64,000 nucleotides of DNA, from assembly GCA_938091745.1 (NCBI GenBank), contig CALLJK010000011.1, positions 115,074 through 179,073 of the forward strand, in the 5' to 3' direction. Shown here piece by piece: positions 49,152 to 56,756 of the stretch. How positions within the stretch are numbered: the stretch's first letter is position 1; each line of letters begins with the position of its first letter. The translations under genes were made by a program, and so were the position numbers. Source of the stretch: Candidatus Bipolaricaulota bacterium (GTDB lineage Bacteria; Bipolaricaulota; Bipolaricaulia; RBG-16-55-9; DRXL01). The notes under the pieces are model-generated. The model was not told where the DNA came from, did no database searches, and saw nothing but the letters and a program-made list of their open reading frames with translations.

Positions 49152-49421
49152 ATGAGACGCACAAGCGTTCCGAAGAAGCCAAAGCAGTCTTACATCTTTC
49201 GCGTCGTGATCGAACCCGATGAAGACGTCTATCATGCGTACTGCCCAGCGTTGAAGGGCTGTCACAGCTGGGGCCACACGTACGAAGAGGCTCTGGCGAA
49301 CATTCAAGAGGCTGTGCAGTGCCATGTGGAAGCCCTCCTCCAAGCAGGCGATCCCATACCCACTGAACCATCAAGTGACGTCGAAGTCAAGCCTGTCTTA
49401 GCTGTCGCTGTCCATATATGA
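49152..49421 (+). CDS. hicB: HicB-family antitoxin
   Basis: 89 residues from ATG 49152. The degenerate RNase H-like HicB domain is clear: YIFRVVIEPDEDVYHAYCP, then GCHSWGHTYEEALANIQEA. No DNA-binding tail follows, so autoregulation may need a partner. No ribosome site; a -10 box lies 9 bases upstream. It overlaps hicA by 4 bases. Confidence 0.9.
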   Translation: MRRTSVPKKPKQSYIFRVVIEPDEDVYHAYCPALKGCHSWGHTYEEALANIQEAVQCHVEALLQAGDPIPTEPSSDVEVKPVLAVAVHI

Positions 49422-49654
49422 TTCTCCCGCGAACCATCACGGCTCGCAAGTTCGTCAACGCTCTGCTGAAAGATGGCTTTGTCTTGGTACGTCAGAAGGG
49501 CAGCCATCAGACCTACCGTCATCCCGATGGCCGAACAGTGACCGTGCTCTTTCACCGTTCCGGTGAGACCTTTCGCCCCGGCACCCTGCACGCTATGATC
49601 AAAGATGCTGGGTGGACAGAAGCCGATCTGCGGCGCCTCAAACTGATCAAGTAA
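49418..49654 (+). CDS. hicA: HicA-family toxin
   Basis: 78 residues. A double-stranded RNA-binding-like HicA domain: ARKFVNALLKDGFVLVRQKGSHQTY with the catalytic histidine in GSH, and PGTLHAMIKDAGW. Family members cleave mRNA. It ends 2 bases before the end of the convergent ABC ATPase gene. Confidence 0.92.
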   Translation: MILPRTITARKFVNALLKDGFVLVRQKGSHQTYRHPDGRTVTVLFHRSGETFRPGTLHAMIKDAGWTEADLRRLKLIK

Positions 49655-49656
49655 GT

Positions 49657-50619
49657 TCATTGCTTCTCTCCCTTCACAATGCGCAAAAAGATCTCTTCTA
49701 GGTCGGGATACTGCTTGCCCACCGACTCTAAGCGACAACCGTTCTCTTTCAGCACGTCAATGATCTCATAGACTTTCTGGCTGTCGAGCAGTTCGGCTTC
49801 GATAACCGTGTGTTGGCCGTCGGCGTTGATTTTTATGAGATCGAACTGCTCTGTGAGCTTCTGCTCTTGTGAGGGGCTGAGATGCCCCGCGATCTCGAAG
49901 CGATAGGCGCTCGCTGAGAAGAGTTTTTGCAGATTCTCTATTCTGTCGTCCACGACGATCTTGCCATGATTGATAATAATGACTCGTTCGCAGATGTCTT
50001 GGACGACGTTCATGTCGTGACTTGATAAGAGAATGGTGCGCTCGCCGCGCTCAGCCATGCGTTTAAGAATCCAACGCAGCTCATAGCTCGTCTCGACGTC
50101 GAGCCCTAGCGTCGGCTCATCTAAGAGCAGAATAGGCGTGCGCTTGACGAGCGCACACGCGACAGCCAATTTCTGCTGCATCCCGCGTGAGAGCGCCCGC
50201 GCTTGCTCATGGATTTTTTCTTTCAAGCCGAACGTCTCGATCAGCTCATCAATGTGCGACTGTACAGAGCGTAGCGACTGGCCCTGTAAGCCCGCAAAGA
50301 ACTCTAAATTATCTTTGACGGTGAGGCGCCAGTAGATATTGCGATTGCCCTCGAGCACTGCTGTGACTTTTTCGAGAGCCGCGCGGGGATTTTTGATCGC
50401 ATCGGCTCCATCGACCCAGATCTCGCCCGACGTGGGGCGCAAGATCGTGCAGATAGACTTAATAATAGTTGTCTTCCCCGCACCGTTAGGGCCGAGCAAG
50501 CCGACGACCTCGTTCTTATAGATATTGAACGAGACGTTGTCCACGGCGACGATGTCGCCGCGTCGGCGGCTGCGATAGATCTTCGTCAGATTCTCTACAC
50601 GAATGACGGGCTCAGCCAT
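49657..50619 (-). CDS. ABC transporter ATP-binding protein
   Basis: 320 residues. Walker A GPNGAGKTT (about 42-50), signature LSRGMQQKLA, Walker B ILLLDEPTLGLD and switch SSHDM are intact. The C-terminal 90 residues form an extra domain of the DrrA/ABC-2 exporter type. It pairs with the permease at 48301-49083. Its start codon overlaps the hepT stop region by 8 bases, so it is probably transcribed with hepT/mntA. Confidence 0.95.
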   Translation of the reverse strand: MAEPVIRVENLTKIYRSRRRGDIVAVDNVSFNIYKNEVVGLLGPNGAGKTTIIKSICTILRPTSGEIWVDGADAIKNPRAALEKVTAVLEGNRNIYWRLTVKDNLEFFAGLQGQSLRSVQSHIDELIETFGLKEKIHEQARALSRGMQQKLAVACALVKRTPILLLDEPTLGLDVETSYELRWILKRMAERGERTILLSSHDMNVVQDICERVIIINHGKIVVDDRIENLQKLFSASAYRFEIAGHLSPSQEQKLTEQFDLIKINADGQHTVIEAELLDSQKVYEIIDVLKENGCRLESVGKQYPDLEEIFLRIVKGEKQ

Positions 50620-51043
50620 GGGTACTCCTCTCCAGAAATGCTTGGATATGCTTGGCGAACCCCATCAGATCGTCCAAGTTGTGCTGAATGATCTGATAGA
50701 TCTTGTCCAGCTCGATACGCAGATATTCATGGATGATAAGATTGCGCAGGCCGATCATCTTCTCGAGCTTGGGGTGAAGGTCTTCTGGGATGATCTTCTC
50801 TTGAGCTAACAGTCGCGCGACATCGCGATACTCCTCAAGTCGACCCAAATTCAAGCTTGCAACCAAGTGCGTTCCGATATCGATGACAGCTTGAATTGCC
50901 GTCTGCAAAAGATGGAGGGCGTAGACATGGTCGCGAGGGTTGACGATGAACTGCTCTTGAGGAACGTGCTGTAACTCGCGTAGGAGCGTGAGTTGCTCCT
51001 CAAGCTTTTTCAGGCGTTCTTGTATGATAGTCCGGTCGAACAC
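50612..51043 (-). CDS. hepT: HepT-like HEPN toxin (DUF86)
   Basis: 143 residues, all helical. The HEPN active motif R-x4-H-E-Y appears in GLRNLIIHEYLRI (about 100-112). Relatives are RNases neutralised by MNT nucleotidyltransferases that AMPylate the tyrosine. It overlaps the mntA gene by 44 bases and the ABC ATPase start by 8 bases. Confidence 0.9.
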   Translation of the reverse strand: MFDRTIIQERLKKLEEQLTLLRELQHVPQEQFIVNPRDHVYALHLLQTAIQAVIDIGTHLVASLNLGRLEEYRDVARLLAQEKIIPEDLHPKLEKMIGLRNLIIHEYLRIELDKIYQIIQHNLDDLMGFAKHIQAFLERSTHG

Positions 51044-51461
51044 CGAACCGTCCCTCCCTCAAACGGCGCTTGAGATGCTCAAATTGCATCTCGAGCACGG
51101 GCTTGAAGTCCAGATATTCCGTAATAGCACGCAGCTCGAAGCGCCTCCGCGCGCTCACGTTGCAGCTATAGAGGAGCTTCCCTGTAGTGATAACTTGGTA
51201 CTTGAGCAAGGGCGGTGCGTGATTGAGAATGACAAGATCGATCTTATCGGTATTGAGAAGCTGCATCAGATCGAGAGTCATCTGAAGCCGTCGGTCGAAA
51301 TACTCAGCAGCGGGGATGTCGTCGGGTAAGAGCACCGCGATGTCTATATCGCTGAGCGAGGTCAGAGTGCCCTGAGCTGCTGAGCCAAAGAGATAGAGCG
51401 CCCCCACCTGATGCTCTTGAGCGTATTGCACGAGTCTCTCTTCAAGCTTTATAAGATCCAT
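51000..51461 (-). CDS. mntA: MntA-like nucleotidyltransferase antitoxin
   Basis: 153 residues. The minimal nucleotidyltransferase motif GSAAQGTLTSLSDIDIAVLL (about 26-45) has the GS and D-x-D catalytic residues. The C-terminus extends about 40 residues further. It partners with HepT. A GGAAGG site precedes the ATG. Confidence 0.9.
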   Translation of the reverse strand: MDLIKLEERLVQYAQEHQVGALYLFGSAAQGTLTSLSDIDIAVLLPDDIPAAEYFDRRLQMTLDLMQLLNTDKIDLVILNHAPPLLKYQVITTGKLLYSCNVSARRRFELRAITEYLDFKPVLEMQFEHLKRRLREGRFGVRPDYHTRTPEKA

Positions 51462-51510
51462 AGCCTTCCAAGATTACTCCAGATGTTCTCTCAGTGCCAC
51501 TGCTATGTTA

Positions 51511-51738
51511 CTATGCTCCTTTGCGCAGCTCTTCTATTTCTCTTTCGACCTCGCGCAGCTCTTCTTCGATCTCGCGCTTATACTCTTCGAGATCGCGCTT
51601 GTACTCTTCGAGCATCTTCAGATACTCCTCGCGGCGCGGAAAGCGCCACGGCTCCCCAAAGAACGCGCGGAACGGCCCACGATGCATATAGAACCCAAAC
51701 GGAAAGTCAAACCCGATGAAAAACCCACGACGACGCAT
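51511..51738 (-). CDS. Small coiled-coil protein
   Basis: 75 residues. A short aromatic N-terminus (MRRRGFFIGFDFPFGFYMH) is followed by a strongly charged Glu/Lys/Arg helix with regular LEEYKRDLEEYKREIEEEL heptads. GGAGGTG lies 7 bases before the ATG. It is 21 bases after the DUF4097 gene and likely the last gene of the bactofilin-like operon. Not recognised. Confidence 0.6.
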   Translation of the reverse strand: MRRRGFFIGFDFPFGFYMHRGPFRAFFGEPWRFPRREEYLKMLEEYKRDLEEYKREIEEELREVEREIEELRKGA

Positions 51739-51759
51739 CGTTGGTCACCTCCCCAGTGT

Positions 51760-52638
51760 TTATCTTTTCTTGATTTGGATATCCCCGCTTGACGTTTCAA
51801 TGTTGATCTGGGCGCTAGGGCTTTCCCCCACGGTGCCGCGCAGCGCGCGCCTGCTCAACTTGCCCGTAACCGTCAAGGGGAAATCGGTCTCGATCTTTCC
51901 TGAGCTTGTCTCCACAACGAGCGCAAAGCGTGCTTCGGCGGGCAAGCTCACTGTGACATCTCCAGAACTCGTCTCCAACTGCCAGCGAGTGCCTGCACCT
52001 AACCCCGACTCTGCCTGAATGTCGCCGCTGCCGGTGTCAATCTGAACGCTGCCGCCGATCTCGTGGAGCGTCACATCCCCTGAGCCTACATCTATCTTCA
52101 CATCACCTGCGATCTGGCGGAGTTCAATATCACCGCTGCCAGCCTTGGCACTCACCTTCGCAGCGCCCACAACTTTGATATCGCCGCTCCCTGTGCTGAC
52201 GGTGACCTCGCCCTCAATACCCGTGACCTCAATATCACCTGAGCCTGCTTCAGCGCGCACCGGCCCGCGAATATCTCTCACGGTCTGATCCCCAGAACCA
52301 GAATCGAGATCAGCTTCGGTCTCATAGGGCGCTTGGATATCGAAGTCTATCGAGATAGACGGACCGAAGGGCCAAGAGATGCTCTCACGATATCTGCTCA
52401 GGTCGCCGATCTTGACAGTGTTGTCCTCGATGGCGATGGGTGGATCGGCTTTGATCTTCTCGACAAGCTCGCGTGCTTGATCCCTTGTAAGAGCATGAAC
52501 GAAGACGCGAGCGTGCACGAAGACTTTATCATCCGCGCCGCGCTCGATGCGGATATCCCCACTTCCGGCCTCGACGATAAGTTTAGTTCGTCCACTCACC
52601 GAGAGGGTGCGCTCGAAGCGATCTTCAACTCTTGCCAT
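51760..52638 (-). CDS. DUF4097 beta-strand repeat protein
   Basis: 292 residues. At least six repeats of the form SGSGD or TSSGD-x-(I/V) spaced about 18-22 residues apart (SGSGDQTVRDI, AGSGDIEVTGI, TGSGDIKVVGA, VGSGDVTLHEI and so on) build a right-handed beta-helix of the DUF4097/LiaG type. There is no signal peptide, so it is probably cytoplasmic. It lies 6 bases after the second bactofilin-like gene. Confidence 0.85.
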   Translation of the reverse strand: MARVEDRFERTLSVSGRTKLIVEAGSGDIRIERGADDKVFVHARVFVHALTRDQARELVEKIKADPPIAIEDNTVKIGDLSRYRESISWPFGPSISIDFDIQAPYETEADLDSGSGDQTVRDIRGPVRAEAGSGDIEVTGIEGEVTVSTGSGDIKVVGAAKVSAKAGSGDIELRQIAGDVKIDVGSGDVTLHEIGGSVQIDTGSGDIQAESGLGAGTRWQLETSSGDVTVSLPAEARFALVVETSSGKIETDFPLTVTGKLSRRALRGTVGESPSAQINIETSSGDIQIKKR

Positions 52639-52644
52639 CTCGCC

Positions 52645-53421
52645 TCACCTCCCCAGCTTCGCTTGTTCCTTCACCACGCTCTTTGGGTCAACGTGCAAGA
52701 ACTCCGAATACTCGACTCGCTCAATGCGACACTCTGGCCCGAGCGTCACGCGCTTGCCGCGCACGATCTTAGCCCTCGTCGCTTCGAGATGGATCTCATC
52801 GGCTTCGATCAATTCTGCCGAGAGCTCGATCTGGCGTCCCCACCAGCGCGCCAACCAGCCCCACAACGATTCTCTCTTGCGCACAGTGATGCACTCCCCG
52901 CCGATCTCCCGCGCCCACGAGCGCTCACCCAGTTCGAGCTCCAACTGATCGGCCGCCAAAAGCCCCGCGATGCGAAACGCCCCATGACCACGAAACTCGG
53001 ATGCCTCAACATCGCCATCAGCTGTGAGGACCCCACTGAATTTCGCGCGCTGCGCCCGAAGATTCTTCGCGATCTTCGTTACCCCGGCGCTCGAGAATTC
53101 TTGCGCGTGGACACTGCCTTCGACCTTCCCCGCCCCGGCTGCTTTAAATTGCTCGCTCTGGACGTCACCACCGATTTTCCATGCTCCGGCCGCGTCGCAT
53201 TTTTGAGCCGTCACAGCCCCAATAATCCTGCACGCCCCGGCGACGCTGACTCTGTTCGCTTTGACTTTCCCGATGATCTTTCCCGCGCCGGAGATTTCTA
53301 CAGATTCAGCTTCGACGTCGCCATCGACTCTGCCGGCCCCAGAGATCGTGACGCGCTCGTAGAGACCCCCAGAAGCTTTCCCCGCTCCTGCAATAGAGAG
53401 ACTGCCACGCTTGGTCGTCAT
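52645..53421 (-). CDS. Bactofilin-like polymer-forming protein 2
   Basis: 258 residues. The first 150 are short beta-helix rungs of about 17 residues (VTISGAGRVDGDVEAESVEI and similar). A tryptophan-rich segment (LWGWLARWWGRQIEL) follows, and a C-terminal cap (IEADEIHLEATRAKIVRG, then RVEYSEFL) shared with the upstream paralog. It resembles YhbE/YhbF of Bacillus. Its start overlaps the previous stop by 4 bases. Confidence 0.8.
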   Translation of the reverse strand: MTTKRGSLSIAGAGKASGGLYERVTISGAGRVDGDVEAESVEISGAGKIIGKVKANRVSVAGACRIIGAVTAQKCDAAGAWKIGGDVQSEQFKAAGAGKVEGSVHAQEFSSAGVTKIAKNLRAQRAKFSGVLTADGDVEASEFRGHGAFRIAGLLAADQLELELGERSWAREIGGECITVRKRESLWGWLARWWGRQIELSAELIEADEIHLEATRAKIVRGKRVTLGPECRIERVEYSEFLHVDPKSVVKEQAKLGR

Positions 53422-54275
53422 ACTTTCCTCTGCTCCTTCACCTGCGCCCCCGGTGCAACCTCTAAGCTCTCAGAGTATTCAACAGATTCGATCTCGCAGC
53501 CCTCGCCGATCTGGATCTTCTTTCCCCGCACCACACGCGCTTTGGTGTTTTCTAAGAAAATCTCGTCGCCCTCGATGGCGTCGGCTTCTAAATATCCAGA
53601 CCCTCTGGACCACCCAAAGGCGTGCTCCAAGCCTTCGCCTACCGCACGAGACACTTCCTCGCCAATGCGCCCTAGGTCTTCGAAGATGCTCTCCAATGTC
53701 TCTTCTAAGCCCTCCGGCCCACGTCTCATGTGAATATGCACGCGCGGCTCCCGCCGCCATCCCCAGAACGGTCGGCCACGACGACGTACTTCAATGCGCG
53801 TCCCGCCGATCTCCGTGACTTTGCCGCCGCCCAGCTCGATCTTGACCTCTTCAGCTGAAAGCAGCCCGCCAATCTCAAAGCCCCCGCGCGACAGAAATTT
53901 TTCGGCCTCAACGTCTTCAGATACCTTGAGCGAGCCCGCGCTGGTTATCTCTTTGGCCTTGAGAGAGCCCTCGACCGTCTGTGTCCCAGCGATCTTCACT
54001 TCGTCGGCGTGGACGTCCCCCTCGATGGTGCACGAGCCAGCGGTCTTCATCAGCTCAGCCCTTACGTCGCCTGCGACGCGACACGAGCCAGCTGTCCTCA
54101 GCTCCTTGGTCTTGACGTCCCCGTCAATGCGACAGGAGCCAGCCGTCTTAATAAAATTCGCGTCGACGTCGCCCTCGATCCGCCCAGAACCCGCAACGGT
54201 CACAGTGTCATAATAGCCGCCGCTGATGCGCCCCGACCCTGCTAAATGAACATTTGTGCGCTTCTGTTCAGACAT
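53418..54275 (-). CDS. Bactofilin-like polymer-forming protein 1
   Basis: 285 residues. Beta-helix rungs (VTVAGSGRIEGDVDANFIKT, then AGSCRIDGDVKTKELRT) fill about 1-150. A middle segment with many charges and aromatics follows (about 165-220), then a cap domain (IEGDEIFLENTKARVVRG, then IESVEYSESL) shared with protein 2. Such proteins form filaments or scaffolds at the membrane. It follows the small hydrophobic protein gene by 9 bases. Confidence 0.82.
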   Translation of the reverse strand: MSEQKRTNVHLAGSGRISGGYYDTVTVAGSGRIEGDVDANFIKTAGSCRIDGDVKTKELRTAGSCRVAGDVRAELMKTAGSCTIEGDVHADEVKIAGTQTVEGSLKAKEITSAGSLKVSEDVEAEKFLSRGGFEIGGLLSAEEVKIELGGGKVTEIGGTRIEVRRRGRPFWGWRREPRVHIHMRRGPEGLEETLESIFEDLGRIGEEVSRAVGEGLEHAFGWSRGSGYLEADAIEGDEIFLENTKARVVRGKKIQIGEGCEIESVEYSESLEVAPGAQVKEQRKV

Positions 54276-54284
54276 AGCCTCCTC

Positions 54285-54629
54285 CTAGCGCCGCGCCTGC
54301 CAGAGCCGATAGAGTAAATAGACTAACGCCGCGACAAAGAGAAAGATGAGCACAGGGTGACCAGCTAATAGACTCAGCACCAGCCCAACTAAGATGATGG
54401 GCACAAGTATCGGTGCTAAGATGAGCAACGGAATCCCCAAGATGGGGAGGAGCACGATGCCTACGATCCCCAGCGCCAACGCTATGGCGAAGAGCACGAT
54501 CCCGCCCACCAGCACGCCTACAAACACCACGATGGGAATCACGATAATCCCCACGATGACCAAGACGGGAATGGCGATGAGCCACCCTAGCCAGCCGCTT
54601 GCCTCCCAGCCGCCGATACGAATCTTCAC
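54285..54629 (-). CDS. Small multi-pass membrane protein
   Basis: 114 residues, extremely hydrophobic: three to four helices of Ile/Val/Leu/Gly (LIAIPVLVIVGIIVIPIVVF and onward) ending in LLYRLWQARR. AAAGGAGG precedes the ATG. First gene of the bactofilin/DUF4097 operon; it may anchor those proteins to the membrane. No family recognised. Confidence 0.75.
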   Translation of the reverse strand: MKIRIGGWEASGWLGWLIAIPVLVIVGIIVIPIVVFVGVLVGGIVLFAIALALGIVGIVLLPILGIPLLILAPILVPIILVGLVLSLLAGHPVLIFLFVAALVYLLYRLWQARR

Positions 54630-54658
54630 GGAAACCTCCTTTGCTGGCCCTCACTCCC

Positions 54659-54732
54659 CCAGGCTTCGCCTGGACCGTATGCCTTCGCCGGCCCGTGGCC
54701 GGCGAAGATGAAGCCCACGCGCAGCGTGCCCG
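54659..54732 (+). repeat. Palindromic repeat, family B copy 3
   Basis: CAGGCTTCGCCTGG, GTATGCCTTCGCC, the stem GCCGGCC/GGCCGGC, CGAAGATGAAG and CCCACGCGCAGCGTGC, in the same order as at 57543-57615. This copy is not next to a tRNA; it fills the 153-base gap between the bactofilin operon and yhbD. Confidence 0.8.
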
Positions 54733-54782
54733 CAGGGCGGAGTGAGGGCCTCACTGTCTGTCGCGTTGTGAGCGCAAAGAGT

Positions 54783-55451
54783 TCATAGCGTCCCCAGCTT
54801 CAGCTTCACGTCTTCTACGATCTTGCTCAGCTCAAGCTTGATAACAAGCTGCGTCTGTGGGTCGAAGAGACACTCTTGGGAGAAGAGCACGCAGAAGCTG
54901 AGATGGGGCTTGCGCGAGAGCAGAGCGAAGCTCCCTGGTAGCTCCTTGCGCGCCAGCGCAAGAGTCCACGCAAACTCTTTCGCTTGGAGCTTGGCAAAGT
55001 CGCTCGACAAGAGCGTTGAAATCACTAAGTTCAGCTCTTCGGGGTCGAGCTCGTGCTTGCGGAGCGTCTCGATCACTGCTAAAAAGATCAGCTCGCGGAA
55101 GCTAAACGGCCCCGACTCTTTGCGAATCGTCTCATAGTACTCTAAGACTTCCCTGCTCAGCCAGCCCAACCCCAAAACTTCGTCGCGCTCGAACCGTCTG
55201 TCCTTGAGCTCCGGGGAGAGCAGCTGCGCGATCTCTTCGAGCGATTTTGTGTCTTTGAGCGCCTTGATCTTCTCGATGCGCTCCAAGATCTTCTGCTTGG
55301 GCAGAAACGTCTCTTGCCCCGTGAACGTCGATTTTCGTATGAACCACGACTCGGGGATCAGCCCCTCGCGCTTCCAGCGATAGAACTGCCCGTAAGAAAT
55401 CCCCGTCAGCTCCAGGACTTCCTTCTTGCTGATCAGCTCCTCTTCGGCCAT
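54783..55451 (-). CDS. YhbD-like MerR-type regulator (DUF4004)
   Basis: 222 residues from ATG 55451 (AAGGAG 7 bases upstream). The N-terminal MerR-like winged helix has LISKKEVLELTGISYGQFYR and WKREGLIPESWF. A helical domain and a beta-rich C-terminus follow (VIKLELSKIVEDVKLKLG). In Bacillus the YhbD gene neighbours polymer-forming yhbE and yhbF, as here. Its own promoter carries a dyad in an 18-base spacer, suggesting autoregulation. Confidence 0.82.
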   Translation of the reverse strand: MAEEELISKKEVLELTGISYGQFYRWKREGLIPESWFIRKSTFTGQETFLPKQKILERIEKIKALKDTKSLEEIAQLLSPELKDRRFERDEVLGLGWLSREVLEYYETIRKESGPFSFRELIFLAVIETLRKHELDPEELNLVISTLLSSDFAKLQAKEFAWTLALARKELPGSFALLSRKPHLSFCVLFSQECLFDPQTQLVIKLELSKIVEDVKLKLGTL

Positions 55452-55488
55452 GACCGATCTCCTTAGGGGCCTTCGGCCCGGTACGCCC

Positions 55489-55518
55489 ATTATAACATAA
55501 CACTGTTTTGTTTGACAA
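55489..55518 (-). promoter_or_regulatory. yhbD-like gene promoter with spacer dyad
   Basis: Minus strand TTGTCA (55513-55518), 18-base spacer, TATAAT (55489-55494). The spacer holds AACAGTGTTATGT. The AACA-G-TGTTA dyad matches the second promoter at 55768-55797. Confidence 0.75.
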
Positions 55519-55529
55519 GTCAAAAAAAT

Positions 55530-55739
55530 TTAGAGCTTCCAGTTCATTTGGCCATTGGTGCCGAGAGCTTTAAACGCAAGAGCGAGAAATTGCGCCCACG
55601 AAATCTGCGCGCTTTGCGCTTCTTTTTGCTGCGCTTGAGCTTCGTTGAGCAAGCTTCTCAGCGCTGCTTCGCGCTCGAAGCTAGCCTGCTTCTCCTTCAC
55701 TGCCAGCCCGATATGCAGCTCATTGAGGATATTGAACAT
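55530..55739 (-). CDS. Small helical protein of unknown function
   Basis: 69 residues, mostly one amphipathic helix (KEKQASFEREAALRSLLNEA, then QKEAQSAQISW). AAAGGAGG lies 5 bases before the ATG. It has a promoter with the same dyad spacer as the yhbD-like gene directly downstream and is therefore probably part of the same regulon. Confidence 0.65.
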   Translation of the reverse strand: MFNILNELHIGLAVKEKQASFEREAALRSLLNEAQAQQKEAQSAQISWAQFLALAFKALGTNGQMNWKL

Positions 55740-55767
55740 CGTTGCCTCCTTTAGCTGCGATAGCGTT

Positions 55768-55797
55768 ATTGTAACATAACACTGTTACGTTTGTCAA
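55768..55797 (-). promoter_or_regulatory. Second promoter with spacer dyad
   Basis: Minus strand TTGACA (55792-55797), 18-base spacer, TACAAT (55768-55773). The spacer contains the perfect palindrome TAACA-G-TGTTA (55777-55787) and the same ATGT end as the promoter at 55489-55518. Confidence 0.75.
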
Positions 55798-55825
55798 GGG
55801 TTTCGACGTAGATCAACAACGGTAG

Positions 55826-56077
55826 TTACTTTCGGCGTCTGGACCTCCGGTGCCAGCCCCCTCGGATTAAGTCACCCAGCGAGATGTCATACGCTGCGAC
55901 CAATTCGTGGACGACTGGGCTGGGCAGACCTGCGCGTCTCAGCTCGCGCTCGTAGCGTCGGACTGCCCGGTACTTGCTCCATCCTATCGTGAGCGCTAGC
56001 CAGCCTAGCTTCAAGAGCAAGCTCTCTACTGTCCACAGAGCCAACAGAACCGTTCTAGCCCAGCGCCACGCCTTCAT
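55826..56077 (-). CDS. Small membrane protein in the ECF sigma operon
   Basis: 83 residues. One hydrophobic helix (TVLLALWTVESLLLKLGWLAL) precedes a basic tail (RRYERELRRAGLPSP and a terminal HRRSRRRK). AAGGAG lies 9 bases before the ATG. It follows the 97-residue gene by 3 bases. Not recognised. Confidence 0.65.
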   Translation of the reverse strand: MKAWRWARTVLLALWTVESLLLKLGWLALTIGWSKYRAVRRYERELRRAGLPSPVVHELVAAYDISLGDLIRGGWHRRSRRRK

Positions 56078-56080
56078 AGT

Positions 56081-56374
56081 TTACGACTCCTTCTTCAGCT
56101 CTTTCTCAATCTCTTTCTCTCCAAGCTTCAAGCTTGGCTTGGCCAGATCTCTCAAGCTGATCATATAGTTCTTAGCCATCTCCATCGCTTGGTCTTGAGG
56201 GATGCCCTGCTTGATCAGCTCGCTATAGAAAGCGCCAACAGCCTTGCCAAATTGCTCGCCAGCTTCCGCTGAATAGACGGCATCTCGCAGGCCCTTCAAC
56301 AGCGCCGGAATCTTCTCGGCAACCTTGTCCAGAATCTTGGCTACATCATCCGGACCCCATTCTTCTTTAACCAT
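56081..56374 (-). CDS. Helical hypothetical protein in the ECF sigma operon
   Basis: 97 residues, helical and charged: VAKILDKVAEKIPALLKGLRD, then FYSELIKQGIPQDQAMEMAK and a Lys/Glu-rich end. No signal or membrane segment. Tightly placed between the anti-sigma gene and the small membrane protein gene. Function unknown. Confidence 0.65.
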   Translation of the reverse strand: MVKEEWGPDDVAKILDKVAEKIPALLKGLRDAVYSAEAGEQFGKAVGAFYSELIKQGIPQDQAMEMAKNYMISLRDLAKPSLKLGEKEIEKELKKES

Positions 56375-56381
56375 CGTTTCT

Positions 56382-56756
56382 TCACCCCTTTCTGCGCATC
56401 AGGTCCCAGCCGAGGGCTTCGATCTCCGGCTCGAGTCTTACCCGCCCGCGCTCGTAGAGCACACCGAGCGAAAACCCTAGCGCAAAGATCTGCCAACTGA
56501 GCTGGGCTATCGTATGTCGTCCTTCAGAGTGAATTCGTTCAATCGTCCGAGCGAACATCTCTTCTGACGGCTCTGGAACGCTTTCGACGCTCAACGCGAC
56601 CAGCTCTTTTATCTGCTGAATCTCTTGCAGCTCGCGCCGACAGCGCGCACACTGAGCAAGATGCACCTCGACTTTAGCGCGCTCTGCTGCTGTCAGCGTG
56701 CCGTTGGCGTACCAGGGCAGAAGTTCTCTCAACTCTTGGGAGCAGCGAAATCTCAT
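56382..56756 (-). CDS. Zinc-finger anti-sigma factor
   Basis: 124 residues. The ZAS motif H-x3-C-x2-C is present in VEVHLAQCARCRREL (about 31-45). A possible membrane segment (LSWQIFALGFSLGVLY) near residue 90 would tether it. It overlaps the sigma gene by 4 bases and should hold that sigma inactive until a redox or envelope signal arrives. Confidence 0.88.
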   Translation of the reverse strand: MRFRCSQELRELLPWYANGTLTAAERAKVEVHLAQCARCRRELQEIQQIKELVALSVESVPEPSEEMFARTIERIHSEGRHTIAQLSWQIFALGFSLGVLYERGRVRLEPEIEALGWDLMRRKG

